Below the pieces are notes generated by a model that saw nothing but the letters and a program-made list of their open reading frames with translations, ran no database searches and had not been told where the DNA came from. From Acidobacteriota bacterium (GTDB lineage Bacteria > Acidobacteriota > Terriglobia > Acidiferrales > UBA7541), in NCBI GenBank assembly GCA_003153585.1, contig PLZZ01000149.1, forward strand, positions 1 through 14,743: a stretch of 14,743 bases of DNA. The letters are read 5' to 3'. Positions 7,307 to 14,743 of the stretch are shown piece by piece. Within the stretch, counting starts at the first letter, position 1. Each line of letters begins with the position of its first letter. The translations under genes were made by a program, and so were the position numbers.

Positions 7307-7600
7307 CTAGGCTTTTGCTTCGCGCCGATAGGCGTCCTTGCCCGCTTCCACCGCCGCCGTCACGCCTTCCTTCTGGCGGTCCATGATCTCTTTGCTGCGC
7401 TCGATCAGGTCTTCCGCGCGCTCGCGAAGTTCCCGCGCTTTGCGTTGCGCGTAATCGCGGCCTTCGTCAGCCTTCGACGTGAGGTATTCCCGCGTATCTT
7501 CGCCCGATTTCGGCGCAAAAAGTATGCCCACCAGAGCTCCGATCCCGAGCCCTGCTAGAAAGTAACTTACCTTGGTACCTGCGCCGCTGTTTTCACCCAC
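7307..7600 (-). CDS. YtxH-like general-stress membrane protein
   Basis: From a GTG at 7600 this is a 97-residue protein. Residues about 10-28 are a glycine-rich membrane helix ('SYFLAGLGIGALVGILFAP'), followed at once by 'PKSGEDTREYL', the signature of YtxH-domain proteins, and then a long charged amphipathic helix. The frame is open to 7663, but GGAGGTG at 7611-7605 sits at the ideal distance before the GTG, so the longer start is rejected. It is the first gene of a two-gene minus-strand operon with the DUF948-like gene. YtxH proteins are small stress-related membrane proteins of unclear mechanism. Confidence 0.8.
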   Translation of the reverse strand: MGENSGAGTKVSYFLAGLGIGALVGILFAPKSGEDTREYLTSKADEGRDYAQRKARELRERAEDLIERSKEIMDRQKEGVTAAVEAGKDAYRREAKA

Positions 7601-7604
7601 GTTG

Positions 7605-7611
7605 CACCTCC
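7605..7611 (-). promoter_or_regulatory. Ribosome-binding site fixing the GTG start of the YtxH gene
   Basis: Minus-strand GGAGGTG ends 4 bases before the GTG at 7600. It decides for a GTG start over the ATG at 7663. The rest of the 212-base divergent region up to the GH3 start at 7813 holds a small CGGC-AAAAA-GCCG hairpin at about 7756-7768 and a TATGAT -10-like box at 7771-7776 with no good -35; I see nothing else there. Confidence 0.7.
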
Positions 7612-7812
7612 AAAATATAAGTCTATCAAATTCGACCTTAGCATAGCCTCCGGGCACAATCAATGCCGCGAAAGCCTTAGATTCGCACCCCTATCTCGGC
7701 GCCCTCGCCGGCCGAAAAGCTCGTCTAAGCCCTTGAGAGACTTCCGTGCTAGTTTCGGCAAAAAGCCGGATATGATGGCGCTCGTGCGTTCGACAATCGG
7801 TATCAGCCAACC

Positions 7813-10020
7813 ATGGGAGTGAACCAGCACCGTCGTTTGGCCATTATTCTCACCACGGCGATTGCCGTGCTCCCGGCAGCCACAGCTGCTTTCGCCCAAG
7901 ATCCCTCGCCCGGCCAAAGTGAAACTCGTCCCTGGATGAATACGAGTCTCTCGCCGGACGACCGTGCCGACCTGGTGCTAAAGGAACTCACGCTCGACGA
8001 GAAGATCGCATTAATGCACGGCAATGGCCAGCCCGGTTCGGGAAGGCAGATGCCAACGACACTCTTGGGAAATGGCGGAGCCGGTTATGTCTTCGGCATA
8101 CCGAGACTGGGTATTCCTTCAATCCAAATGAGCGATGCGGCGTATGGCGTGCGGAGCAGCGCTGAAAACGGACGCTATTCCACCGCGTTGCCATCCGATC
8201 TCGCCCTCGCTGCGACTTGGGACACGCAGGCCGCCTGCGACTACGGTGCGCTAATCGGACGCGAACTCCGCGCGCAAGGCTACAACATGTCCCTGGCCGG
8301 AGGCGTGAATCTTGCACGCGAACCGCGCAATGGCAGGACCTTCGAGTATCAGGGCGAAGATCCCATCCTGGCTGGCACAATCGTGGGGAACAGAATCAAG
8401 TGCGAGCGAGCACAGCATGTGATCGCCGACATAAAGCATTTCGCCTTGAACGATCAAGAAAGCGGCCGAGAGGAGGTGAACGTAGTTATCGGCAAGCGCG
8501 CCATGCGCGAAAGCGACCTTCTCGCGTTCCAGATCGGCATCGACATCGGCAAGCCCGGCGCCGTGATGTGCTCGTACAATGCTGTCAACGGTGACTTTGC
8601 CTGCGAGAATACCTACCTGCTGACCACGGTGCTCAAGAAGGCTTGGAATTTTAAAGGCTTTGTCCTTTCGGACTGGGGCGCAACGCACAGCACGGTCAAG
8701 GCCTCAGCCGCTGGATTAGACCACGAAGAAGCGCTCGACGATTTCTTTGGCGAAAAACTCAAAGCAGCCGTTCAATCCGGCGCGGTTCCAATGGCTGAAC
8801 TCGACGAACATGTCCACCGCATTCTCCGTTCCGAATTTGCGAGCGGGATTGTGGATTTCCCGGCGCTAAAAAGTGTAGTGGATGTCGAGGATGGATTCGA
8901 AACTTCCCGCCAACTCTCCGAGCAGAGCATCGTGCTGCTCAAGAACAACAATGCAATTCTGCCGCTCGATTCCGTGGTCGTTCGGCGCATCGCAATCATC
9001 GGCCTTCATGCGGACACCGGCATGATTTCCGGCGGTGGTTCGGCTCAGGTAGATCCGCCTGGCCATCCTAGTGCGGAGTGGCAGGCGCAGGTCTGGTTTC
9101 CGACTTCGCCTCTGAAAGCGGTGAGCGCGAGAGCTCCGAGCGCCAATGTGCAGTTCGATTCGGGTGCGAATCCTGCATCGGCGGCGGCGCTGGCGAAGCA
9201 GGTGGATGTCGCAATTGTATTTGCCTATCAGTGGATGAGCGAGGATATGGATTTGCCAAGTCTGTCACTGCCCGATGGGCAAGACGCGCTAATCGAGCAA
9301 GTGGCTGCGGCAAATCCGCGCACCATCGTGGTGCTCGAGACAGGCTCGGTCGTAACTATGCCGTGGATCAACAGCGTCAGCGCTGTCGTGGAAGCGTGGT
9401 ACGCCGGCAGCAAAGGCGCTGACGCAGTAGCAAGAATTCTTTTTGGCGACGCGAACCCGAGTGCGAAGCTGCCCATATCCTTTCCCCGCAGTGAAGCGGA
9501 TCTGCCGCACCCGAAGCTGCTCACGCCGCCGCCCGTATCCGATCCCGCGTCCGGGACGCCGGCAGCCAAGCCCACATTCAACGTGAGTTACGATGAGGGG
9601 CTCAGGGTCGGCTACAAATGGTATGACTCGGAGCACAAGCCGGTGCTGTTTCCCTTTGGCTACGGACTTTCTTACACGACGTACAGTTACTCGGGTCTGA
9701 AGGTAAATGCAGGAAAAGACGCGACGACCGTGACCTTTACAGTGAAGAACACTGGTGCCCGCGCTGGGGCGGAAATCTCGGAAGTTTACGCCGCGCTTCC
9801 GCCGAGTGCCGAAGAGCCGCCGAAGCGTCTAGTTGGCTGGACCAAACTCCATCTAAACCCCGGCGAAAGCCGGCAAGCTAGCGTCACCGTTGATAACAGG
9901 TATTTGTCTATCTTCGATGAGTCGATCGACGCTTGGAAGCTTGTGCCCGGAACTTATACGTTTATGGTCGGCGGATCGTCCGAGGATTTGCCGCTGGTTG
10001 AAAAGGTCACCGTAGAATAG
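7813..10020 (+). CDS. Secreted glycoside hydrolase family 3 beta-glucosidase
   Basis: A 735-residue GH3 enzyme, likely releasing glucose or xylose from the non-reducing end of beta-linked oligosaccharides in the periplasm or outside. Residues 1-29 are a signal peptide. The N-terminal barrel carries 'RLGIPSIQMSDAAYGVR', 'GGVNLAREPRNGRTFEYQGEDP', 'IKHFALNDQE' and 'GFVLSDWGATH', where Asp287 is the expected catalytic nucleophile. The alpha/beta sandwich domain includes 'VLLKNNNAILPLD' and 'VVEAWYAGSKGADAVARILFGDANPSAKLPISFP', and 'LFPFGYGLSYTTYSY' leads into a C-terminal fibronectin-III-like domain. There is no PA14 insertion. The start has no ribosome-binding site, so leaderless or weak initiation is possible. 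It ends 2 bases from the convergent uvrC. Substrate cannot be told from sequence alone. Confidence 0.92.
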   Translation: MGVNQHRRLAIILTTAIAVLPAATAAFAQDPSPGQSETRPWMNTSLSPDDRADLVLKELTLDEKIALMHGNGQPGSGRQMPTTLLGNGGAGYVFGIPRLGIPSIQMSDAAYGVRSSAENGRYSTALPSDLALAATWDTQAACDYGALIGRELRAQGYNMSLAGGVNLAREPRNGRTFEYQGEDPILAGTIVGNRIKCERAQHVIADIKHFALNDQESGREEVNVVIGKRAMRESDLLAFQIGIDIGKPGAVMCSYNAVNGDFACENTYLLTTVLKKAWNFKGFVLSDWGATHSTVKASAAGLDHEEALDDFFGEKLKAAVQSGAVPMAELDEHVHRILRSEFASGIVDFPALKSVVDVEDGFETSRQLSEQSIVLLKNNNAILPLDSVVVRRIAIIGLHADTGMISGGGSAQVDPPGHPSAEWQAQVWFPTSPLKAVSARAPSANVQFDSGANPASAAALAKQVDVAIVFAYQWMSEDMDLPSLSLPDGQDALIEQVAAANPRTIVVLETGSVVTMPWINSVSAVVEAWYAGSKGADAVARILFGDANPSAKLPISFPRSEADLPHPKLLTPPPVSDPASGTPAAKPTFNVSYDEGLRVGYKWYDSEHKPVLFPFGYGLSYTTYSYSGLKVNAGKDATTVTFTVKNTGARAGAEISEVYAALPPSAEEPPKRLVGWTKLHLNPGESRQASVTVDNRYLSIFDESIDAWKLVPGTYTFMVGGSSEDLPLVEKVTVE

Positions 10021-10022
10021 TT

Positions 10023-11897
10023 TTAAAGTCGAGGCTCGGCGGCCGGAGGTTCTGGCGAGGCTGAATCGGCTGCTCGTAACGCGACGTAAATTCGCTCGGC
10101 GCGTGCCCGGGGTAGCTCAGAGGCCAGTTCGCCTACCGTGAGCTGTTTCAGGCGCGCGACGCTTCCAAACCGGCGCAGTAATTTCCGGGCAGTCTTTTCG
10201 CCCACACCTGGAATCTCGGTCAGCGATGTGCGTATCCTCCGGCTGGACCGGCGCTGCCGGTGAAACGTCACCGCGAAGCGATGCGTTTCGTCGCGAATCT
10301 GTTGAATCAAATGCAGAACAGGCGAGTGCCGTTCGAGCACGATGGGCTCATCTTCCCTCCCCAGTACGTAAAGAATTTCTTCCTTCTTTGCGATGCTCGC
10401 GAGAGGCTGATTGATGATGGCAAGTTTTTCGAGCGCTTTGGCCGCGGCGTGAAGCTGGCCGATTCCGCCGTCAATCAAAATCAAGCTGGGCAGCGGCTTG
10501 CCTTCATTTTGCAAACGGTGATAGCGGCGCTCCACGGCTTCCTGCATGCTGGCGAAATCATCGCGGAGTCGGCCTTCGGATTTCTCCGTGCAGTCCGCCA
10601 TGGCTTCGCCGCGAATTATAAATTTTCTGTAATCGGATTTCTTCATTCGGCCTGATTCCCACACCACCATGGACGCCACTGTATCGGAACCCTGAATGTG
10701 CGAAATATCGAAGCATTCAATTCGTTCCGGCGCCGCGGGAAGGCCCAACGCGGCTTCCAGCGCTTCCACGATCGCTTTCGAGCTCGGTTTCAAGACGCGG
10801 AACCGCTGTATAAATGATTGCTTGGCGTTTCGTTCCACCAGTTCAAGAAAAGCATGTTTCTGCCCGCGCTGCGGGTTCATGATTTCCACGCGATGGCCGG
10901 CGCGCTCGGTGAGAACTTCTTCCAGCAATTCGCAATCTTCAAAACCCATGGGCGCGTTGATGTAACGCGGCAGATAGGCCGCGTCCAGATAGAGCTGCTT
11001 CAGCAGGGAAGGCAGGAATTCCGCCGGATCGAATTCCTCCAGTTCTTCCCAGTAAAAATCGCGGCGGTCTACCACGCGGCCGCCTCGCAAGTGAAAAAGG
11101 TTCACCGCAACTTGCGGCGGCTCGGCGTACCAGGCCAGAACGTCCGTGTCGTCGCCCGAAGCCGCCGCAATTTTCTGGCGCTCCTCCATTTCGGTGAGCG
11201 TGCGAAGTAGATCGCGATAGCCTGCGGCCTCTTCGTACCGCTGGTCTTCCGACGCGTTCTGCATGCGTTTCTCGACGCTGCCCGCCAGATCGCTGCGCCG
11301 GCCTTCGAGAAATAATCGGACGTCGCGCGCGGCCTCGGCATATCGTTCATCGGTCACCAATTCCTTCACGCACGGCCCCAGGCATCGATGAATGTAATAT
11401 TGCAAGCACGGCCGCGGATGATTGCGCTCCAGGTCCACATTGCACGACGGAACCAGGAAGTTTTTGTGAATCAGATGAACCATGCGATACGCAAGGCCGG
11501 CGGGGAAATAAGGTCCAAAATAAATCGAGCCGTCCTTTTTCAAGCGGCGCGTTACATAGACGCGCGGATATTTTTCAAACGCGGTGTAGCGGATGTAAGG
11601 ATAGGTTTTGTCGTCGCGCAGAAGTATGTTGAACTTCGGCTTGTATTGCTTGATCAGATTATTTTCGAGCGCCAGCGCCTCTTTTTCGTTGTCCACCACA
11701 ATGTAATCGAGGTCGGCGACTTCACGCATCAGCGACCCGGTCTTGGCGTCCTCGATCGTTTTATCCAGGAAGTACGACCGCACGCGATTCCGCAGCGACT
11801 GGGCTTTCCCCACGTACAGGACGTTCCCAGCCGCGTCTCGAAACAGATAGACTCCGGGCTGCGTGGGCAGATTGGCAACTTTTTCGCGGATTTCCAT
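10023..11897 (-). CDS. uvrC: UvrABC excinuclease subunit C
   Basis: UvrC makes the 3' and 5' cuts around DNA lesions after UvrA/UvrB recognition. The 624-residue protein is complete. The GIY-YIG nuclease is at 12-95, with Tyr17, 'LYVGKA' and Arg39. Four cysteines at 152, 164, 172 and 176 have the same spacing as the Fe-S-binding cysteines of E. coli UvrC (154, 166, 174, 178). The UVR helix for UvrB contact is about 203-238. The RNase H-like nuclease carries Asp397 in 'ECFDISH', Asp476 in 'LIDGG' and His539. Tandem helix-hairpin-helix ('IPGVGEKTARKLLRRFGS') closes the protein, with a short Pro/Ala/Glu-rich tail. The ATG at 11897 has only a weak ribosome-binding site. Its 3' end meets the GH3 gene 2 bases away; the 5' end is divergent from the TPR gene. 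Confidence 0.97.
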   Translation of the reverse strand: MEIREKVANLPTQPGVYLFRDAAGNVLYVGKAQSLRNRVRSYFLDKTIEDAKTGSLMREVADLDYIVVDNEKEALALENNLIKQYKPKFNILLRDDKTYPYIRYTAFEKYPRVYVTRRLKKDGSIYFGPYFPAGLAYRMVHLIHKNFLVPSCNVDLERNHPRPCLQYYIHRCLGPCVKELVTDERYAEAARDVRLFLEGRRSDLAGSVEKRMQNASEDQRYEEAAGYRDLLRTLTEMEERQKIAAASGDDTDVLAWYAEPPQVAVNLFHLRGGRVVDRRDFYWEELEEFDPAEFLPSLLKQLYLDAAYLPRYINAPMGFEDCELLEEVLTERAGHRVEIMNPQRGQKHAFLELVERNAKQSFIQRFRVLKPSSKAIVEALEAALGLPAAPERIECFDISHIQGSDTVASMVVWESGRMKKSDYRKFIIRGEAMADCTEKSEGRLRDDFASMQEAVERRYHRLQNEGKPLPSLILIDGGIGQLHAAAKALEKLAIINQPLASIAKKEEILYVLGREDEPIVLERHSPVLHLIQQIRDETHRFAVTFHRQRRSSRRIRTSLTEIPGVGEKTARKLLRRFGSVARLKQLTVGELASELPRARAERIYVALRAADSASPEPPAAEPRL

Positions 11898-12001
11898 CGA
11901 TGCGTTACAATATTCCTGGAGCTATTGGCGCCCGACGAGCCTGGCTTACCGGTCGCTGTACAACTTTAATGATAGCAAACGCAACAAATTCAAGCAGGCC
12001 G

Positions 12002-12574
12002 ATGCTGCGTGGGACGCTCAAACTCGTGCTGCTGATCGCTGCATGCGGGCTTCCTGCTTGGTCTTTTCAACAATCGCAGGATCCCCCGCAGCAAACACCG
12101 CAAACGCCGTCCGGTCAGCCAAAGTCTCAAGCGCCCCCTCTGGGGCCCGGGGAATCCACGTCTTCCAAACCCACGCAGACCGGCGACCCATCCGCGCCCG
12201 ACCCAACTGCCGTGCCTGAGCCGAAAAGGGATGCGGCTACTCCGGCATCCAAGAATTCGACCGCGGCAAAACCCGGAGTGCTGCCTCCTGAAGATAATCC
12301 CGCATGGGATCCGTTCCACGCTGCGCAAGACATCGACGTCGGCACCTTCTACATGCACAAGGGCGACATGGACGCAGCCATCGGACGATTTCAAGACGCC
12401 ATCCGTCTGCGGCCGAATTTTGCCAAACCCCGCATCCTGATCGCCGAAATTTACGAAAAGAAGGGCGAGAAATCCGAGGCGCTCCATTATTACAAAGAAT
12501 ATCTGCAAGTTTTCCCGGACGCGCCCGACGCCAAGAAAGTTCAGAAGAAAATCGCGGACCTTTCGAAAAAGTAA
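12002..12574 (+). CDS. Exported proline-rich TPR protein
   Basis: From the ATG at 12002 this is a 190-residue protein. A basic tip and hydrophobic stretch are followed by 'LIAACG', which fits a lipobox with Cys15, so it may be a lipoprotein, though the leader is short; the start at 11969 would add 11 residues and make it longer. Residues about 24-100 are low-complexity Pro/Gln/Ser/Thr, a flexible tether. Residues 101-190 hold two TPR units, beginning 'DVGTFYMHKGDMDAAIGRFQDAIRLRPN' and 'LIAEIYEKKGEKSEALHYYKEYLQVFP', with typical Gly-Ala-Tyr-Pro positions. This suits an envelope scaffold reaching away from the membrane. The gene is divergent from uvrC. A TTTAAT -10-like box at 11965-11970 would favour the 12002 start. 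Partner unknown. Confidence 0.75.
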   Translation: MLRGTLKLVLLIAACGLPAWSFQQSQDPPQQTPQTPSGQPKSQAPPLGPGESTSSKPTQTGDPSAPDPTAVPEPKRDAATPASKNSTAAKPGVLPPEDNPAWDPFHAAQDIDVGTFYMHKGDMDAAIGRFQDAIRLRPNFAKPRILIAEIYEKKGEKSEALHYYKEYLQVFPDAPDAKKVQKKIADLSKK

Positions 12575-12661
12575 TTCCTCTCCCCGCCGCGCAGCGTCCG
12601 CCGTTACTCTTCTTAGTTCCGCCGTTTATACATTCATGCGAGGAATCACTGTCGGACAACT

Positions 12662-13426
12662 CTAGCAAGCAGGGAAGCGATCGAGGAATTTCATCGCGCT
12701 CTGATAATTGCGAAATTTCTTTTCTTCCTTGCGGAAACTCGGCGAGTGGGATTCACGGCGGCAGCGCGCAAACTTCATCGGGTGCTTCAGGTGCAGCATC
12801 TCGTGGTACAGCACGTAGGCCACCACATACTCAGGGACGGTTTTCCGGTCTAGCTCGCGGTTAAGAACGATCTGCTGCAACGCAGGATCGAAACAGCCCA
12901 GCAGCGACCGCCATCCGCGCTTGCTCCAGCTCAGTCGCGGCAATGGAAGCAAATTCTCAAAGTAGCGCTGATTCAAGTCAACAAACAAAGGGCCCAGATC
13001 GTGATGCGTTCCGGCGGGCCGGTGCTCCACACGACGGGCACGGTGTTGCCGCAAACGATGCAATCGCAGCCGCGTGGTTCGCGCATAGGAAAATCGCCTG
13101 TAAATCTCCAGCAGGTCCTTCGGCGGCTGGCGCCGATACAAACGTCCGAGCAAAATCGCGGCCGCTGCTTCCACCACCGGAGTAGGAGCATCGTGCAGCG
13201 CGTCTGAAAGACGCACGTACGCCGTGTCTTCCCGGACGCGGACAGTCAGCGTGAGCCCGGTGTAGGGATGAAATTCGACGACGAAGTACGGTGGGCGCCC
13301 TTCACATCCCAGGCGCGTGTAGATGCGCTGAAAAATACGTTCGCCGCCGGGCACAAGTTTTGTTTTGGGTCGGTTCCGGATCTGCGTGGCCGTGGATTCA
13401 GGTTCGCGACGATGTCGTGCCGTCAC
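12662..13426 (-). CDS. SprT-like zinc metalloprotein
   Basis: A 254-residue cytosolic protein without a signal peptide. The C-terminal part carries 'LYHEMLHLKHP', an HExxH zinc site (His208, Glu209, His212), and 'SHSPSFRKEEKKF' about 15 residues later, giving His227 as a likely third ligand. That spacing is the SprT/WLM type, the family that includes DNA-protein crosslink proteases. The N-terminal 140 residues are arginine-rich and not a domain I recognise; the basic character could suit nucleic-acid binding, but this is inference. The GTG start overlaps the previous gene's TGA stop as GTGA, a classic coupled start, and no other start lies nearby. Last gene of a four-gene minus-strand operon; it converges on the TPR gene with an 87-base gap, where I see no clear terminator. 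Confidence 0.75.
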   Translation of the reverse strand: MTARHRREPESTATQIRNRPKTKLVPGGERIFQRIYTRLGCEGRPPYFVVEFHPYTGLTLTVRVREDTAYVRLSDALHDAPTPVVEAAAAILLGRLYRRQPPKDLLEIYRRFSYARTTRLRLHRLRQHRARRVEHRPAGTHHDLGPLFVDLNQRYFENLLPLPRLSWSKRGWRSLLGCFDPALQQIVLNRELDRKTVPEYVVAYVLYHEMLHLKHPMKFARCRRESHSPSFRKEEKKFRNYQSAMKFLDRFPAC

Positions 13427-13959
13427 GAAGGCTTTCTCCGCACGGGAGCGGGCGATAGCTCTTTTTGGGCCTCGTCCACGTCGGTGAGCGCATCCTTGGT
13501 GCTCTCGATGGCGTCTTCCAGCGTGTCCTTATAAGTATCGAACTCGGGCCCGCCCTGGTCGAGTTTTTGTAGAGCGTCCGAAAAATCTTTGCCTTTCGAT
13601 TTGAAAATCTTCAGCGAGGCTCGAATATCCGCCTGTTTTTCTCGCGCCAGGCCGATTTGGTCCGTGGCATCATCGATGCATCCGGCATAATCATTCAGCA
13701 GACTATTCAGCATTTCCCCGCGGCGGCGGTCAGGAGTCTGCCGGGTAAGCTCGTATTGAAATTTCTTCAGGCGATCTTCCGCAAAGGATATGTATAGCTT
13801 GATGCGTTCCCCTGGCTCTACTGCTTCGCGGATTTTGTCCGCTTCCGAGTCCGTCAAGTACTCTTTCTTTTGCGCGGCGGGATTTGCTGCACGCGCGGAA
13901 GCTACGGTGAAAATCAGCCCGGCTGACAAAATGGAAAGAGCTAAATTGCGCCACAGCAT
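13423..13959 (-). CDS. Secreted helical protein of unknown function (paralog-like to next gene upstream)
   Basis: A 178-residue protein with a signal peptide to about residue 24 ('VASARA'). The mature part is predicted almost wholly helical and charged: 'DKIREAVEPGERIKLYISFAEDRLKK', later 'TLEDAIESTKDALTDVDEAQKEL', then a short Pro-rich basic tail. I do not recognise a family. By eye it aligns with the lipoprotein encoded just upstream: both share an E/D-P-x-R-x-K-L segment, an acidic stretch, and a C-terminal helix after a Pro-Phe-type position. AGGGGTG at 13970-13964 precedes the ATG and overlaps the neighbour's last codons and stop. Its own stop overlaps the SprT-like GTG by 4 bases, so translation is probably coupled. 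Confidence 0.65.
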   Translation of the reverse strand: MLWRNLALSILSAGLIFTVASARAANPAAQKKEYLTDSEADKIREAVEPGERIKLYISFAEDRLKKFQYELTRQTPDRRRGEMLNSLLNDYAGCIDDATDQIGLAREKQADIRASLKIFKSKGKDFSDALQKLDQGGPEFDTYKDTLEDAIESTKDALTDVDEAQKELSPAPVRRKPS

Positions 13960-13962
13960 ATT

Positions 13963-14490
13963 TCACCCCTGAGGTTTCGCCGCATCCGGCTGCGGCTCGG
14001 GCGCAGGTTCCGGCCGGCGCGGAAAAAGTTCATGAATCAATTGACGGTCCATTTGCTCCAGATCCCGGCGCACGTCGAGAAACGGTTTCTGCTCGTCGCC
14101 CGGTAAATCCACGATAATGTCGCTGAGACGCCGCAACGCCTGCCGCAAGGAAATTTGAAGCTGTTTGAATCCGTTTGGATGCTTTTCCGGGTCGGGCTCT
14201 TTACCTTCCAGAGCCTTTTGGCAGGCCTGCGCTTCGTCCCGGTACTGCCGGAAAATTGCCAGCGCTTCTCCAAAATTCTCCGAGTCCTCATCCTTTAGGA
14301 TATCCCGGAACTCGGCGTCGCCGAGCGGAAGCAACAGCTTGGCTTTACGAATGGGATCCGTCTCGTGCGTAAATCGGGAGCGTAGCTCCGCGGTGCTGTT
14401 CTGCGGCAACATGGCCTGCGCCAGTGGCGCAGCGCTCGCGCAGCCCGCAATCGCCATCGCGATTCCGATCATCCGGAACAAAAGGGACAA
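13963..14490 (-). CDS. Lipoprotein of unknown function
   Basis: From a TTG at 14490 this is a 175-residue protein. Residues 1-17 run through 'MIGIAMAIAGC', ending in a lipobox with Cys17, so lipid anchoring is likely. The mature part is charged and helical, with 'DPIRKAKLLLPLGDAEFRDILKDED' and 'EQKPFLDVRRDLEQMDRQLIHELFP', then a Pro/Glu/Ala tail. No known family. AGAGGT at 14502-14497 with a 6-base gap supports the TTG; the ATG at 14472 would leave only 10 residues before the cysteine, and the frame open to 14559 would run through the upstream gene. Stop and next start are 3 bases apart, so it is part of an operon. Confidence 0.65.
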   Translation of the reverse strand: MSLLFRMIGIAMAIAGCASAAPLAQAMLPQNSTAELRSRFTHETDPIRKAKLLLPLGDAEFRDILKDEDSENFGEALAIFRQYRDEAQACQKALEGKEPDPEKHPNGFKQLQISLRQALRRLSDIIVDLPGDEQKPFLDVRRDLEQMDRQLIHELFPRRPEPAPEPQPDAAKPQG

Positions 14491-14494
14491 TTTG

Positions 14495-14743
14495 CTACCT
14501 CTTTTTTGTCTCGCGGGAAAGAACTCGCACGCGCGCTGATGCTTCGAAGTACATGTCATTGTTCTGGTCCGTGTTCAACTCCAGAAATTTCTTGTACGCA
14601 TCGAGCGCCGGAACCACCTGTCCCAGTTTATCGTAACAGGTGGCGCGAATGAACCAGCTCCCCGCCGGCAATGTTTTTCTCCTCGAAAGCAGGTCCAGGC
14701 CTTGCAACGCCGCCGAATAATTCTTATTGAGATACTGCGCGGT
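14495..14743 (-). CDS. TPR-type protein (partial, runs off right edge)
   Basis: Only the last 82 residues are in the window; the frame is open to the edge and ends TAG at 14495-14497. 'WFIRATCYDKLGQVVPALDAYKKFLELNTDQNNDMYFEASARVRVL' contains a TPR helix pair with the usual Gly, Ala, Tyr and Phe positions, preceded by another likely repeat ('NKNYSAALQGLDLL'). The product is probably an exported TPR scaffold, but the N-terminus is absent. It sits 4 bases upstream of the lipoprotein gene and is the first gene of the visible operon. Confidence 0.65.
   Translation of the reverse strand, partial: TAQYLNKNYSAALQGLDLLSRRKTLPAGSWFIRATCYDKLGQVVPALDAYKKFLELNTDQNNDMYFEASARVRVLSRETKKR
14497..14502 (-). 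promoter_or_regulatory. Ribosome-binding site deciding the TTG start of the lipoprotein gene
   Basis: Minus-strand AGAGGT ends 6 bases before the TTG at 14490, and overlaps the final codons and TAG of the upstream TPR gene. This overlap favours re-initiation by ribosomes finishing that gene. Confidence 0.5.

Noticed and set aside
7660..7917. Minus-strand open frame upstream of the YtxH gene
   Set aside because: Overlaps the GH3 signal peptide region, no ribosome-binding site, composition like a non-coding shadow.
11388..11969. 193-residue open frame on the plus strand opposite uvrC
   Set aside because: Antisense shadow of the well-supported uvrC; no recognisable domain.
11900..12001. Longer start of the TPR protein at 11900, abutting the uvrC ATG
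   Set aside because: It would place over 30 polar residues before the membrane/export signal; 12002 (or 11969) gives a proper N-terminal signal.
1..14743. CRISPR arrays, tRNA genes, insertion sequences, long direct repeats
   Set aside because: None seen on reading both strands; short palindromes such as CGCTGCAGCG are of the kind expected by chance in GC-rich DNA.

Overview
The window is GC-rich and gene-dense, with no rRNA, tRNA, CRISPR array or insertion sequence that I could find. It looks like a chromosomal segment of a Gram-negative, didermic soil-type bacterium. Acidobacteriota is my best guess, from the mix of an acidobacterial-style MnmA/cysteine desulfurase pair, a GH3 beta-glucosidase, UvrC, a TonB-C protein, YtxH, and several secreted or lipoprotein-like hypotheticals. 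This assignment is inference from gene style, not from a marker gene.

Layout, left to right. (1) 1-551, minus strand: start of a LiaF/toastrack-type membrane protein that runs off the left edge, preceded by an extracytoplasmic-function (ECF) sigma-type promoter. Divergent from it, 719-1228 encodes a minimal FUSC-type six-helix membrane protein, followed by a secreted Ser-type alpha/beta-hydrolase-like protein (1301-2056). (2) A convergent secreted TonB-C protein on the minus strand (3271 to 2183), apparently read from a leaderless promoter, and a divergent secreted protein of unknown function (3460-4218). (3) A sulfur-transfer pair: cysteine desulfurase (4313-5485) overlapping mnmA (tRNA U34 2-thiolation). 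(4) Minus-strand pair ytxH-like then a DUF948-like membrane coiled-coil protein (7600 to 6776). (5) A secreted GH3 beta-glucosidase (7813-10020) converging on uvrC (11897 to 10023) with only 2 bases between them. (6) A proline-rich exported TPR protein (12002-12574). (7) A tightly packed minus-strand operon of four genes entering from the right edge: a TPR protein (partial), a lipoprotein, a secreted helical protein that looks like a diverged relative of the lipoprotein, and a cytosolic SprT-like HExxH metalloprotein whose GTG start overlaps the preceding stop.

Housekeeping functions are clear for the sulfur-relay pair, uvrC and the GH3 enzyme. The most unusual points are the near-textbook ECF promoter with an overlapping palindrome upstream of the toastrack gene, the four-gene envelope/metalloprotease operon with two apparently homologous neighbours, and the TonB-C protein with no TonB-like membrane anchor and a cysteine-rich novel N-terminal region.
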